A stretch of 64,000 nt of DNA from Hafnia psychrotolerans (GCF_014639435.1 NZ_BMFZ01000002.1:310001-374000), one strand, 5' to 3'; positions 1-8,713 are shown, counted from the stretch's first letter. Translations and numbers: made by a program. Notes: generated from the letters alone by a model not told the origin.

Positions 1-209
1 GGGTTAATCTGTAACTATAGCTTTTTGCCTAAAGAGACAGTTAAAAAAATTAATTATCGGGAAATTAATAAGTTAAGTTATTCGCCCCCGTTAATTAGTG
101 CCCTCATGTGTCAGCAACATCCACTCCTGGCAAAAAAACTGCCGACGCTACAATTAGGGGCAGCTATGAGTGAATAACTCTCACAATGCCAAAGGATCGC
201 TAATAAGAA

Positions 210-584
210 ATGGAAGTTCTTACCGGATTAAAAGATAAACTTAAAAATATTTTCAGGATCCCCTCAGACTGGATATATTCTCTTAAACATCACTTTTCCT
301 ATGCGGAGCGCGAAATGCCAAATTACTGTTTTTTTCAAAAGGGTAAGCAAATTGTTGTGCTGGAAAGCTCGGACGTGAGCAAAGCGTCTCAACTGATGGA
401 GCATGGTTACGAAAAACAGTTTGAAGAGGCCAGTGCCACGAATGAAAAAAACGCGCTTGCACGCTTTGCTGACATTCGCCGAGATAACCAAATAGATCGC
501 GACAACTTCCTGGCGGGCGCTGGACCTATGCCCCTTATAGGTGGATTAACGGCCATTGCTGCTTATCTTGTTAGCAAAAAGTAG
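210..584 (+). CDS. Hypothetical protein with hydrophobic C-terminal tail (124 aa)
   Basis: I do not recognise the family. The protein is polar and rich in charged residues through about residue 95. It ends in a glycine-rich hydrophobic stretch (roughly residues 102-121, with AGAGPMPLIGG then AIAAYLV) followed by SKK. That could be a tail anchor or a glycine-zipper-like membrane segment. An AAAGGA sequence lies 13 nt before the ATG, farther than usual, so the start is only fairly likely. The gene stands alone: about 200 bp precede it without a recognisable gene, and a convergent acetyltransferase follows. A small stress or envelope protein is possible, but no function can be assigned. Confidence 0.55.
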   Translation: MEVLTGLKDKLKNIFRIPSDWIYSLKHHFSYAEREMPNYCFFQKGKQIVVLESSDVSKASQLMEHGYEKQFEEASATNEKNALARFADIRRDNQIDRDNFLAGAGPMPLIGGLTAIAAYLVSKK

Positions 585-712
585 CTCAGCTACGAGCGAA
601 AAACGGGCGTCCAGTTTGCAGGAAATAAGGCTTGAGAATGTCTAGATTATCCTTAGTGATTCATTTTCTTGAACTCACCGTTCGCTTTAGCCGCGCCGGA
701 ATTTGAGACATT

Positions 713-1150
713 CTATAACGATTTTTTCATAAAAATACGGCTAGTTCCTTCCGGCTTACAGTCAATACGCCCAAACTCTTCCCAACCATACTTTTTATAA
801 AAATCAGGAGCCTGGAAGCTTATCGTATATAGAAACGCAGCAGAGCAGCCTCTTTTTCGCCCTTCATCTTCGAAGCGGTGAAGAATGTCTGAACCTACCC
901 CCATTTTTCGCAACTCTGGTGGAAGATAAAAAAGATCTATAAATAGGAGTCCTAGCGATGAACGTCCTTGCATTCCGCCAAGTACCTTACCCGTGTTGGT
1001 TGATTTGACCAATACAGACAGCGGCTTACGATCGCTTATGCCAGTAATAAGATCGTTAAATTCGTTAAGCCCTTCTTCAATTGGCAGCCATTGCGCTGCA
1101 TCGGAGTTTTCACATACCTCAAGACTGATTTCTTTTGATAAGTCGCTCAT
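713..1150 (-). CDS. GNAT family N-acetyltransferase (145 aa)
   Basis: This is a single-domain GCN5-related acetyltransferase, expected to move an acetyl group from acetyl-CoA to an amine. Sequence support is the beta4 strand (LLFIDLFYLPPELR), then the acetyl-CoA pyrophosphate-binding loop RKMGVGSDIL (about residues 82-91), and the C-terminal motif FYKKYGWEEFGR typical of the fold. The length is normal for the family. The start is supported by AAGGG about 9 nt upstream of the ATG. It is monocistronic and convergent with the upstream hypothetical gene. The substrate cannot be read from the sequence; small amines, drugs or toxins are all possible. Confidence 0.8.
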   Translation of the reverse strand: MSDLSKEISLEVCENSDAAQWLPIEEGLNEFNDLITGISDRKPLSVLVKSTNTGKVLGGMQGRSSLGLLFIDLFYLPPELRKMGVGSDILHRFEDEGRKRGCSAAFLYTISFQAPDFYKKYGWEEFGRIDCKPEGTSRIFMKKSL

Positions 1151-1394
1151 TTCATATGCCCTTTCAAAAGTGATAGACCCATTACCTAAGTAGTCTGTGA
1201 GATTATCGCGGAAAACTCGGGTTTACTATCTTTCGGCCACTTCAGTCTGGCGTTGAAATTTGAGGCAGTCCGCTTTGGCACACAGCAGACAAACACGTGA
1301 CGCTGAAGATCTGCTGATAGCAAACAGCCTCGTGCACCCACAGACTCCTCTAAATGGTATAGTTATCCTCCCGTAACAAGGAAAGGAAAAGTGA

Positions 1395-1706
1395 ATGATT
1401 GTACGTACATGGCACGGCTGCGTTCCGCTGAAACATGCGGAAGGCTTTGCAAGGCATCTTGAAAAAACGGGCGTTGAGCATTCAAGAAGCATTCGGGGTA
1501 ACCGGGGAGCGTTAGTACACAGAGAAACCCAGGGCAGCTGGGAGCATTTTTTCCTAGCGACTTACTGGCAGGATCTCGATGCAGTGAAGGCATTTGCAGG
1601 TGAACGCTACAACGTGGCCGTGACCTACCCGGATGACGAAGTGTTTGAGTTGCTTTCAGATCCCTACGTTTTCCAGCATGAGGTGGAAGCCGTTTCACCC
1701 CTCTAG
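1395..1706 (+). CDS. ABM-like (dimeric alpha/beta barrel) protein, 103 aa
   Basis: This small protein resembles the antibiotic-biosynthesis-monooxygenase-like ferredoxin-fold proteins. It opens with a strand (MIVRTWHG), continues through a helix (HAEGFARHLEKTGV), and then has FFLATYWQDLDAVKAFAG, the pattern typical of ABM domains (strand, then 'W.d.dAvkaF'). Members act as small oxygenases or simply bind ligands, and no catalytic residue can be assigned here. A purine-rich AAGGAAAGG lies about 9-17 nt before the ATG. The gene is isolated between a divergently oriented GNAT gene and a GNAT relic, so neighbours give no hint of substrate. Confidence 0.65.
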   Translation: MIVRTWHGCVPLKHAEGFARHLEKTGVEHSRSIRGNRGALVHRETQGSWEHFFLATYWQDLDAVKAFAGERYNVAVTYPDDEVFELLSDPYVFQHEVEAVSPL

Positions 1707-1853
1707 CCACGCATCAGAGTGATTTTTGAACATAACATTTGTCCGCCCCATTTTGATGCTCACTCAACGCGTGAAGAAAACGTCTCGAGATCCTTCCCCT
1801 CCAGTCGGAAGTACTGTTTTTCATCAATCAGAGCAGCACCAAGGGACAAGTAA

Positions 1854-2080
1854 AATGCCCCGGCTTACCGAGCCGGTCTGATTGGCCGCATCACTGAAAT
1901 ACATGGCAGTTATTATGCAAGAGAACATCATTTTGGCCGTTTTTTTGAAAGCAAGGTTGCAGCGGGTCTGGCTGAATTTCGGGGCGCCTGGAAAAGTCAT
2001 GTAATGAAATCTGGTTGGCCATACAAAACGAACGCATAGTTGGCTTTGTGGCAATTTTTGAAATCAATGGAGGTGAATGA
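1854..2080 (+). pseudogene. Relic of a GNAT acetyltransferase gene, truncated and frameshifted
   Basis: Read from 1854, the frame gives AYRAGLIGRITEIHGSYYA, RE, then FGRFFESKVAAGLAEF. This matches the start of the GNAT subgroup often joined to or near MarR regulators. Near 2001-2006 the reading must shift frame, after which EIWLAIQNERIVGFVAIF continues the same domain to a TGA at 2078-2080. An in-frame TAA lies directly upstream at 1851-1853. The remainder of the domain, with its acetyl-CoA loop, is absent because the next gene begins at 2082. The intact family is about 150-170 aa, so only the N-terminal third to half survives. I infer a decayed gene, not programmed frameshifting. Confidence 0.6.
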
Positions 2081-2081
2081 G

Positions 2082-2705
2082 ATGGTTGATGAAAACATGC
2101 TGATTACTGAGAGTAATGAGCTTGAGCAACTTTACGGCGCGGTAGCCAAGCCTTCTTTAACCAAGGTGACTGACCATATTCATCCTGCCTACCGACCCTT
2201 TATTGAGGCATCCCCTTTTGTGGCGCTTGCAACATCAGGACCGGACGGTCTGGATGTATCTCCAAGAGGTGATCCCGCAGGCTTCATTCACATCGAGGAC
2301 GCTAAAACGCTACTTCTACCCGATCGTCGAGGTAATAACCGCATAGATAGTCTGCGCAATATTTTAAATGACAACCGGGTTGCGCTTCTCTTTCTAATTC
2401 CCGGCATTGGCGAAACGTTGCGTATAAGTGGGACAGCTGAAATACGTAAAGACCCAGCTTTACTTGATAAATTCTCAATCAATAATCAATCTCCCAGAAC
2501 CGTATTGCGCATTTCAGTGGAAAGCGTTTTTTTCCAGTGTAGCAGAGCAATCATTCGCTCAAAACTCTGGGATCCTGCCACACAAATTGAGCGCCAGGCC
2601 CTCCCCAGTACAGGCAGTATCTTGAGTATGATTTCTCAGTCAGAAATTGATGGTTTGGCTTACGACGAAGCCCTGCCCGAGCGATTGAAAACCACACTTT
2701 ACTGA
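2082..2705 (+). CDS. PPOX-class FMN-binding protein, MSMEG_1061 type (207 aa)
   Basis: This is a pyridoxamine-5'-phosphate-oxidase-like split-barrel flavoprotein. The recognisable core runs from PFIEASPFVALATSGPDG through DVSPRGDPAGF, then LLPDRRGNNRIDSLRNIL and the strand VALLFLIPGIGETLRISG. This block is shared by the MSMEG_1061-like FMN/F420 family, whose members reduce or oxidise small aromatic substrates. I chose the ATG at 2082 because GGAGG lies 8 nt upstream; an earlier in-frame ATG at 2040 would run into the GNAT relic. The gene ends just before a hairpin. No partner gene is adjacent, and the substrate is unknown. Confidence 0.75.
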   Translation: MVDENMLITESNELEQLYGAVAKPSLTKVTDHIHPAYRPFIEASPFVALATSGPDGLDVSPRGDPAGFIHIEDAKTLLLPDRRGNNRIDSLRNILNDNRVALLFLIPGIGETLRISGTAEIRKDPALLDKFSINNQSPRTVLRISVESVFFQCSRAIIRSKLWDPATQIERQALPSTGSILSMISQSEIDGLAYDEALPERLKTTLY

Positions 2706-2720
2706 TTATTGCGAAAAGTG

Positions 2721-2742
2721 AGCCCCGACACAGTCAGGGGCT
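2721..2742. terminator. Hairpin between convergent genes
   Basis: AGCCCC-GAC-ACA-GTC-A-GGGGCT forms a 9-bp stem with one bulged base and a 3-nt loop. It lies 16 nt after the stop of the PPOX gene and just beyond the end of the minus-strand hut operon. Read on the minus strand, it is followed by CACTTTT. It probably serves both convergent transcripts. Confidence 0.5.
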
Positions 2743-2748
2743 TAGCGG

Positions 2749-2898
2749 CTAGCAGAAGAAAGCGCCGCCGCTACGAGGGCAGGCTTCGTGCTTCAAGCAT
2801 TCAAGGATATGCGCCGGGATGGCCGTTCCCGCCCGCGGCATCGTGATAAACAACGGAGCCGTTCCACGATGCAAAATATCATCTTCGGCCTCAGTCAC
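2749..2898 (-). pseudogene. hutG: N-terminal stump of hutG (N-formylglutamate deformylase)
   Basis: A GTG codon at 2896-2898, four bases after the hutF stop and preceded by GGAGGAATAAAG, opens a 49-codon frame. It begins with VTEAEDDILHRGTAPLFITM and then PRAGTAIPAHI. That block matches the start of N-formylglutamate amidohydrolase (HutG of the five-step pathway), where SPLLISMPHAGTxIP is characteristic. The frame leaves the family after about 40 residues and stops at 2749. The normal enzyme is about 260-270 aa, so the metal-binding catalytic core is missing. The position directly after hutF matches hutF-hutG operons in pseudomonads and some enterobacteria. Confidence 0.65.
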
Positions 2899-2901
2899 CC
2901 T

Positions 2902-4293
2902 TTATTCCTCCAGGTAACTTGCCAGCACCCGTTGGCGAATCGCTGCGATGTCCCCTTGCTGCGGTGACATTGCCATGCTCGACGCTTGATAGCGCAGCGT
3001 TCCCCGGGTCCACACCCGCTTGATGGCCGATTGCCGCGAGCTGGCAAAAATATGGGCCGCAAGTATGGCGTCTGGCGAAATCCCCGCCAGAGCAGGATGC
3101 GCTGTATCGAGCTCAACAAAATCAGCATGCTGACCATATTGAATACCCGAAATTAACCGGCCCGAGGCCTGCGCCCCGCCCTGCAAGGCCTTCCGATAAA
3201 GATAACTGGCAACGTCGGGTTCCACTTCATCGCAGCAGAGATTACGTTGCTGGTGCAGCAGTCGCTGTGAATACTCAAGTTGCAGTAACTCTTCTGCGGC
3301 ATTCACAGCGATATGGCTGTCCGAACCTATACCCCAATGGCCCTGATGCCTTTGCCACTGGCAGTAATCAAAAATACCATCGCCGAGATTCGCTTCTGTC
3401 GTTGGGCATAACCCAATAACCGCACCGGTCGCTGCCACTTCCCGATACTCCTGCTCGTCCATATGGGTGGCATGAATCAGGCACCAGCGAGCATCAACCT
3501 CGATATTATCCAGTAACCATTGCACAGGGCGTTTTCCGCACCAGGCAAGGCAGTCATCAATCTCTTTCTGCTGTTCCGCAACGTGGATATGAACGGGCGC
3601 GGTGGCATCTGCCGCAAAGATATGGGATAGCACGCCCTGTAAATCAGCGGGATTTATCGCGCGTAAGGAGTGAGGCGCAAGCCCCAGTTTGACACCCGCT
3701 TCATGACAAAAGCGAAACAGCTGATCCCAAAAAGCCAGGAAGGATGACTTATCATGCGTAAAGCGGCGCTGATGTTCTTCTGGCTGCTGATTGCCAAACC
3801 CGCTGGTCTGATAAAGCACGGGCAGCAACGTCATGCCCATTCCGGTGTGTTGAGCCGCTCGGACCAGCGCAGCACTCATCGCAATCGCATAAGGATAAGG
3901 CTCGCCACCCGGCTGATGATGCACATAATGGAATTCACAGACTGAGGTATATCCCGCGGCCAGCATCTCCTGATAAAGCTGTGTGGCAATAATTTCGAGT
4001 TGATCCGGCGTGATTTTCTGGGCAAAGGCATACATCAGTTTCCGCCAACTCCAGAAGCTATCCCCCGGATTCTGGCGATATTCCGTCATGCCGGAAAAAA
4101 TGCGCTGAAAAGCATGTGAATGCAGATTGGGCATACCGGGCAGTAACCAGGAGACACACTCACTCCCCTTAGAGGGCGTTGAGTTGGGCGCGACGGCGGT
4201 AATAAGGCCTTCATTGTTCCAGGAAATCAGTACATCTTGTTGCCAGCCTTGTTCAAGCCAGGCATGTCGGGCAAAAATCTGGTTAATACGCAT
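2902..4293 (-). CDS. hutF: Formimidoylglutamate deiminase (463 aa)
   Basis: HutF hydrolyses N-formimidoyl-L-glutamate to N-formyl-L-glutamate and ammonia (EC 3.5.3.13), the fourth step of the five-step histidine route. It is a cytosolic amidohydrolase-superfamily enzyme. The metal motif HSHAF is at residues 58-62. Downstream come HVAEQQKEIDDCL, HATHMD and GIGSDSHIAV, which hold the remaining conserved His, Glu and Asp ligands. Length is normal. It is the last intact gene of a minus-strand operon with an IclR regulator and an amino-acid ABC transporter, and is followed by a stump of hutG. HutH, HutU and HutI are not in this window, so the substrate may be imported ready-made. Confidence 0.88.
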   Translation of the reverse strand: MRINQIFARHAWLEQGWQQDVLISWNNEGLITAVAPNSTPSKGSECVSWLLPGMPNLHSHAFQRIFSGMTEYRQNPGDSFWSWRKLMYAFAQKITPDQLEIIATQLYQEMLAAGYTSVCEFHYVHHQPGGEPYPYAIAMSAALVRAAQHTGMGMTLLPVLYQTSGFGNQQPEEHQRRFTHDKSSFLAFWDQLFRFCHEAGVKLGLAPHSLRAINPADLQGVLSHIFAADATAPVHIHVAEQQKEIDDCLAWCGKRPVQWLLDNIEVDARWCLIHATHMDEQEYREVAATGAVIGLCPTTEANLGDGIFDYCQWQRHQGHWGIGSDSHIAVNAAEELLQLEYSQRLLHQQRNLCCDEVEPDVASYLYRKALQGGAQASGRLISGIQYGQHADFVELDTAHPALAGISPDAILAAHIFASSRQSAIKRVWTRGTLRYQASSMAMSPQQGDIAAIRQRVLASYLEE

Positions 4294-4319
4294 ACGCTAA
4301 TGATCTCACTTCAACGCTA

Positions 4320-5093
4320 TTATCGTGTTAATACGGCATTGAGGAATTGACGGGTTCGCTCGCTTTGTGGCGCGCCAAAAATCTGTTCAGGCGGACCGGC
4401 TTCCACAATCCCACCGCCATCCATCACCACCACGACATCCGCCACTTCGCGCGCAAATCCCATCTCATGCGTCACAATCATCATGGTCATGCCTTCACTC
4501 GCGAGCATCTTCATGACCTGAAGCACTTCACCGACCAGTTCAGGATCAAGTGCTGAGGTGGGCTCATCAAACAGCATGACACTGGGAGACATCGCCAGCG
4601 CGCGGCTGATGGCAACACGTTGTTTTTGTCCACCGGAAAGATTGCCCGGCATGGCTTGTGCTTTGGACGTCAGGCCCACTTTATCCAGCAACTTGAGTGC
4701 GTTCTGCTGCGCGGTGGCTTTATCAAGGTTACGTAACATCATTGGCGCGACGCACAAATTTTCCAGAACGGAGAGATGCGGAAACAGGTTAAATGACTGG
4801 AACACCATGCCAACCTCTTTGCGCAGTTGGTTTAACTGTTTCTCAGGGAGTGGCTTCCCCTTGCTGATGAGTGGGCTGCCGCACAGCGTGATATCACCGC
4901 GTTCGGGGAGTTCGAGTCCGTTACAGCAGCGCAGGAAAGTGCTTTTCCCCGAACCACTGGGCCCGATAATGACAATGACCTGACCACTGAATACATCAAA
5001 ATCGATGCCACTGAGCACCACATTGTTGCCAAAACGCTTATGCAGGTCTCGGATGCTGATTTTGGGGTGTGGACGGGTTTCACGATTCGACAT
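4320..5093 (-). CDS. Polar amino-acid ABC transporter, ATP-binding subunit (257 aa)
   Basis: This is a GlnQ/HisP-type ATPase that drives amino-acid uptake from the cytosolic face. Visible motifs are Walker [10 protein letters not shown] (about residues 44-52), the Q-loop [14 protein letters not shown], the signature LSGGQKQRV, Walker [15 protein letters not shown], and the switch His in [11 protein letters not shown]. The ATG shares one base with the stop of the upstream permease (TAATG), indicating translational coupling. It sits 26 nt upstream of hutF, so formimidoylglutamate, histidine or a related compound is the likely cargo; this is inference from context. Confidence 0.88.
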   Translation of the reverse strand: MSNRETRPHPKISIRDLHKRFGNNVVLSGIDFDVFSGQVIVIIGPSGSGKSTFLRCCNGLELPERGDITLCGSPLISKGKPLPEKQLNQLRKEVGMVFQSFNLFPHLSVLENLCVAPMMLRNLDKATAQQNALKLLDKVGLTSKAQAMPGNLSGGQKQRVAISRALAMSPSVMLFDEPTSALDPELVGEVLQVMKMLASEGMTMMIVTHEMGFAREVADVVVVMDGGGIVEAGPPEQIFGAPQSERTRQFLNAVLTR

Positions 5094-5764
5094 TATTGTA
5101 CCCCTCTCTGATGATGCCGTTTTTCAAAGTGGCGCAATGCCATCACGGTGACGCTGGTCAGCACAAAGTAGATCGCAGCGATAACCAGATAGGTCTCAAG
5201 GTCCCGATAGGTATTACTGATGATGGTGTTACCCTGCTGCATCACATCGTGGATAGTAATCAGCGAGACCAGCGCTGAGTTTTTAATTAAGGCGATAAAT
5301 TCATTACCCAACGGTGGCAGCATACGAACCACCGCCTGCGGGAGAATGATTTTCATCATGGCTTGTTTGGATGACATCCCCAGCGAACGTGCCGCTTCAT
5401 TCTGGCCACGGTCAATGGACGTAATGGCACCCCGTACAATTTCTGAAATGTAGGCGGCTGAATAAAGAGCGAGTCCAATCACGCCGCAGAAAAATGAGGG
5501 CAGCATGACCCCGAGTCGTGGCAGGCCGTAATACCAGATAAACAGCTGAACCAAGAGCGGCGTGCCGCGGATAATGGCAACATAAGCGCTGGCGATACCG
5601 TACACGGCTTTCCGCTGTGGATTGATTCTGGCGACACCAATGACTAAGCCAAGCAGGCAGCCCAGAATCAGGGCGCAAAGGGTAATTTCAACGGTCACCA
5701 GCGTGCCTGCCAGCAGTGCATCACTGCTGGCAAACACGGGCGAGAAATCAAGATCTAAACTCAT
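5093..5764 (-). CDS. Polar amino-acid ABC transporter, permease (223 aa)
   Basis: This is an inner-membrane subunit of the HisM/GlnP family with about five transmembrane segments. The first is [20 protein letters not shown]. The EAA loop that contacts the ATPase is visible as [21 protein letters not shown] (Q, E, A, A and G conserved), followed by [20 protein letters not shown], which is very typical. It is a single permease gene, so the channel is presumably a homodimer, unlike the two-permease system at 8.7-10 kb. It overlaps the ATPase start by one base and follows the binding-protein gene by 27 nt. Confidence 0.88.
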   Translation of the reverse strand: MSLDLDFSPVFASSDALLAGTLVTVEITLCALILGCLLGLVIGVARINPQRKAVYGIASAYVAIIRGTPLLVQLFIWYYGLPRLGVMLPSFFCGVIGLALYSAAYISEIVRGAITSIDRGQNEAARSLGMSSKQAMMKIILPQAVVRMLPPLGNEFIALIKNSALVSLITIHDVMQQGNTIISNTYRDLETYLVIAAIYFVLTSVTVMALRHFEKRHHQRGVQ

Positions 5765-5791
5765 CTTTAATCCTATGTTTTCGCCAATGAA

Positions 5792-6544
5792 TTACTTCGA
5801 GGAACCCGGAAACCACTTATCAACCAGTTGCTGGTAGCTACCCTCTGCTTTCATTTGTTCCAGTGCTGTGTTTATTTCCGTCACCAGCGACGTTTCATCT
5901 TTACGCACGGCGATTCCGTATTCTTCACTGGTAAGGGAACCTGGCAGGATTTTTACACCACCACGGGTTCGCGCGTACTGGAATGCCGCCGGTTTACCGG
6001 TCACCGCGGCGTCCACACGTCCGATGCTTAGCAGATTGAACATTTGCTGATTCTTCTCAACTTCAACGGTTTGTGCTTCCGGAATGTGGGTATGTAGCCA
6101 CTCAACAGATTTGGTACCGGTCTGCACGCTGACTTTTTTGCCTTTTAAATCATCGGCCGTTTTAATACGGTCATTACCTTCTTTCACCAGGGTAACCAAA
6201 CCACCCGCCATGTAAGGTTGGGTGAAATTAACCACCTTCTGGCGCTCAGGCGTAATGTAAATGGCGGACACAGCAATATCAGCACGTCCTGCCGTCAGGC
6301 TGGGAATGAGTCCCTTAAAATCGACGTTAGTCCATTGAACGGAACGGCCAAGCTTGTGCGCAATGGCTTCAGTGAGTTCAATATCAAACCCAACCATTTT
6401 TTGGTTTTCGGTAAACTCCATCGGTGGGAATGTCGCGTCGGTCACCGCCTTGATCGGCTCCCCGGCGGCAAATGCTGCGGCTGAAACGCTCAGTAAGGTC
6501 AGTGATAACAGAGCATGTTTAACTGTGTGTTTGAATGAAGGCAT
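5792..6544 (-). CDS. Polar amino-acid ABC transporter, periplasmic binding protein (250 aa)
   Basis: This is a family 3 extracellular solute-binding protein. A Sec signal peptide covers about residues 1-27 (basic start, LLSLTLLSVSAAAFA, then AGEPIK). The mature part begins IKAVTDATFPPMEF and contains GFDIELTEAIA and VSAIYITPERQKVVNFT, the standard ligand-lobe signatures of GlnH/HisJ-like proteins. I start at 6544, where AGGAATTGAG precedes the ATG. A longer frame exists but would run through the end of the IclR gene and has no signal peptide. It is 17 nt downstream of the IclR gene, in the same operon as hutF. Confidence 0.88.
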   Translation of the reverse strand: MPSFKHTVKHALLSLTLLSVSAAAFAAGEPIKAVTDATFPPMEFTENQKMVGFDIELTEAIAHKLGRSVQWTNVDFKGLIPSLTAGRADIAVSAIYITPERQKVVNFTQPYMAGGLVTLVKEGNDRIKTADDLKGKKVSVQTGTKSVEWLHTHIPEAQTVEVEKNQQMFNLLSIGRVDAAVTGKPAAFQYARTRGGVKILPGSLTSEEYGIAVRKDETSLVTEINTALEQMKAEGSYQQLVDKWFPGSSK

Positions 6545-6561
6545 GGGCTCAATTCCTAACA

Positions 6562-7356
6562 TTAAGATTGATAAATAACCGCAGGAGATGCCTGCGCGAA
6601 TGTCGTGTTCAGACTGTCTTGAACACGTTTGGCTGCGCTCAGCGTTTCTTCGATCAAACGCTGGTGCTTGTTCTGTGTACGGATCACCGGAGCCATCAAC
6701 GTCAGCGCTCCGAGCAATTGTTGATTGGGTGAAAAAATGGGGGCACTTATCCCCCATACGCCCGCATCCACTTCGTTTTCACTGCAGGCATAGCCCTGTT
6801 GAACAATCGAGAGCAACTCTTTCTCATGTGCAACACGTTCGAACATGTTGCTGAAGTGTGCTTTTAAAATATGTTGGCTGACAGGCACCGGCAGATGCGC
6901 CAGCAGGCATTTAGCGGTTGCTCCTCGATGAAGAGGCAAGCTGCGGCCCTTTTCAAAGGAACAGCGTAAGGATTGCCGGGGTTCTAACATACTGATGCAC
7001 ACCGCTTGCTGCTGCATGACGACAGTAACGGCAACGGTTTCCTGCGTGGCATCCCGCAATGCCATCATCGCGTCATTGGCGTGCAACGAAAGCAGCGTAA
7101 CGGCATCAAAGTTCAGGGCCATTTGCAGACAAGCGGGACCCGGCGCATACATCGCATCGGATTCCATCACAAACCCCCAGCGACGCAACGAGGCTAAAAG
7201 CCGATACACCGTGCTTTTGTTTAAGCCGGAAGTATGGATGAGTTCGCTGGCGCTGACGGGGCGTCCATATTCAGCCACCGTGCGAAGCACCATAAGCACT
7301 CTTTCGGAGGTGGGTACCTGTTCATCAGAATCAACCGGGTTCTGAATCGTCTCCAT
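6562..7356 (-). CDS. IclR family transcriptional regulator (264 aa)
   Basis: An N-terminal winged helix (about residues 17-78: TSERVLMVLRTVAEYGRPV, ASELIHTSGLNKSTVYRLL) is followed by an IclR effector domain ending in GALTLMAP. Members sense small acids or amino-acid derivatives and usually control an adjacent catabolic operon. AAAGGTGA lies 8 nt upstream of the ATG. The gene is first in the operon and only 17 nt before the binding-protein gene. Regulator and transporter are therefore probably co-transcribed, and the system should be autoregulated. Its ligand is probably formimidoylglutamate or a breakdown product, by inference from hutF. Confidence 0.85.
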   Translation of the reverse strand: METIQNPVDSDEQVPTSERVLMVLRTVAEYGRPVSASELIHTSGLNKSTVYRLLASLRRWGFVMESDAMYAPGPACLQMALNFDAVTLLSLHANDAMMALRDATQETVAVTVVMQQQAVCISMLEPRQSLRCSFEKGRSLPLHRGATAKCLLAHLPVPVSQHILKAHFSNMFERVAHEKELLSIVQQGYACSENEVDAGVWGISAPIFSPNQQLLGALTLMAPVIRTQNKHQRLIEETLSAAKRVQDSLNTTFAQASPAVIYQS

Positions 7357-7607
7357 GCGTTAATTCACCTTTCTTGCATCATTTATATTCAACATTGCAG
7401 GGGTTGTGCCAAATATGAGGAAAGACATTCCCCTAATAAGGGAATGGCTTTTTAAACAGAAAGATAAAACGAATAATAAATCGGCGGAGGTGACGTTAAT
7501 GAAGACGTTTTTATTGAAGCTATGGATGATGGTGAGGCGATGAACCCGTAGGGTGCAGGCAACGCCCAAATTGAGAGCGCTGTGTTAATTGGGTGTTCGT
7601 TATATCG

Positions 7608-7826
7608 CTAACGAGGATAAGCTGAGAAAACGCAAGCGAGCTTATGGAAGATCCGTCCTGATACGGGGCGTTCAGGTAACGACCAGCGCCTGACGACGCC
7701 ATTATCTTGCTCCAGGGCGAGCAGTTCGCTGCTTTCAGTATTCGTCCAGTACAGCCTGCGTGTATTTTCGCACCATAGTGGACACTCTCCCAGCGTATTC
7801 CTGATATCAGTTGCCATTGAAAACAT
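7608..7826 (-). pseudogene. N-terminal fragment of an SMP-30/gluconolactonase/LRE-family gene
   Basis: The 72-codon frame begins MFSMATDIRNTLGECPLWC and continues NTRRLYWTNTESSELLALEQ, then WSLPERPVS. LGECPxW followed by LYWTDI is the hallmark first blade of SMP-30/regucalcin lactonases. GGGGGAATAAC precedes the ATG. After about 55 residues the frame leaves the family and stops, whereas intact members are about 290 aa with metal-binding Glu, Asn and Asp residues, all missing here. The surrounding 7360-7975 stretch (about 600 bp) shows no other gene I can support. The remnant lies downstream of the second amino-acid ABC cluster and was perhaps once its last gene. Confidence 0.6.
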
Positions 7827-7975
7827 GTTATTCCCCCGGAGGATAAAAAGCTTTTTAAGCCATGCTTACGAACGTTGCACAGCGCCTGCGGATCGGCATG
7901 GATGGGGCCGCGCCCCATTCACCGTCACTGTGGGGGATTTATCTGGCTGAAACATGCTTGTGCAAAGAATGATCT

Positions 7976-8713
7976 CTAATGGCGCAATATTTTGCTGACA
8001 AATTGGCGGGTACGTTCATGGGTTGGGGCGTCAAACACCTGCTGTGGGGAGCCGGTCTCCACCACCTGGCCATCAGCCATAAACACCACCTTCGACGACA
8101 CTTCACGAACAAAACTCATCTCATGGGAAACGATAAACAGAGTGATCCCTTCCGAGGCCAGTTCGCGAATGGTGTCGAGCACTTCGTTAACCATCTCGGG
8201 GTCGAGCGCCGCCGTCACCTCATCCAGCAACAGGATGGTCGGCTTCAGTGCCAGCGCACGAGCAATGGCTACGCGCTGCTGCTGACCGCCGGAGAGTTGA
8301 TCCGGGTAAGCATTGATACGATGTGACAACCCTACCCGCTCCAGCAAACGGCGCGCATCATGCTCCACCTGTTTCTTCGGCCAACCTTTAACTTTGGTTG
8401 GCGTGATCATCACGTTTTCCAACACCGTCATATTTTGGAACAGGTTGTACTGCTGGAACACAATAGCGATAGACTCACGCAACTGACGTAACGCGTTTTT
8501 ATTGGTGTAATCCACCACGCTGTTTTCCAGCACAACCTGCCCCTCTTTCGGTAACAGCAATCCCATCAGCACCCGCAGCAAGGTACTTTTCCCCGAGCCG
8601 GAAGGTCCGATCAGGCTAACGATGTCGCCCTTCTCCACCGATAACGTGACATTCTCCAGCACGGGCTGATCGTTATAGGCGGCTTTTAATTTAATGATGT
8701 CGAGCTGTGGCAA
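7976..8713 (-). CDS. Polar amino-acid ABC transporter, ATP-binding subunit (245 aa)
   Basis: This is a GlnQ/HisP-type ATPase with Walker [11 protein letters not shown]-loop IAIVFQQYNLFQNM, signature LSGGQQQRV, Walker B ILLLDEVTAALDPE and switch His in IVSHEMSFVRE. I place the start at a TTG (8711-8713) because GGAGAG lies a few bases upstream and the protein then begins at the normal point (PQLDIIKLKAAYNDQPVLEN). Upstream in-frame ATGs would lie deep inside the preceding permease gene. It overlaps that permease by 23 nt and closes a four-gene transport operon. Confidence 0.85.
   Translation of the reverse strand: MPQLDIIKLKAAYNDQPVLENVTLSVEKGDIVSLIGPSGSGKSTLLRVLMGLLLPKEGQVVLENSVVDYTNKNALRQLRESIAIVFQQYNLFQNMTVLENVMITPTKVKGWPKKQVEHDARRLLERVGLSHRINAYPDQLSGGQQQRVAIARALALKPTILLLDEVTAALDPEMVNEVLDTIRELASEGITLFIVSHEMSFVREVSSKVVFMADGQVVETGSPQQVFDAPTHERTRQFVSKILRH

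Noticed and set aside
6545-6757. N-terminal extension of the amino-acid binding protein
   Set aside because: It would overlap the IclR gene and hides the clear signal peptide; the start at 6544 has a ribosome-binding site.
7520-7918. 132-codon minus-strand frame overlapping the SMP-30 fragment
   Set aside because: The overlapping frame with LGECPLW is the recognisable one; this frame is its shadow.
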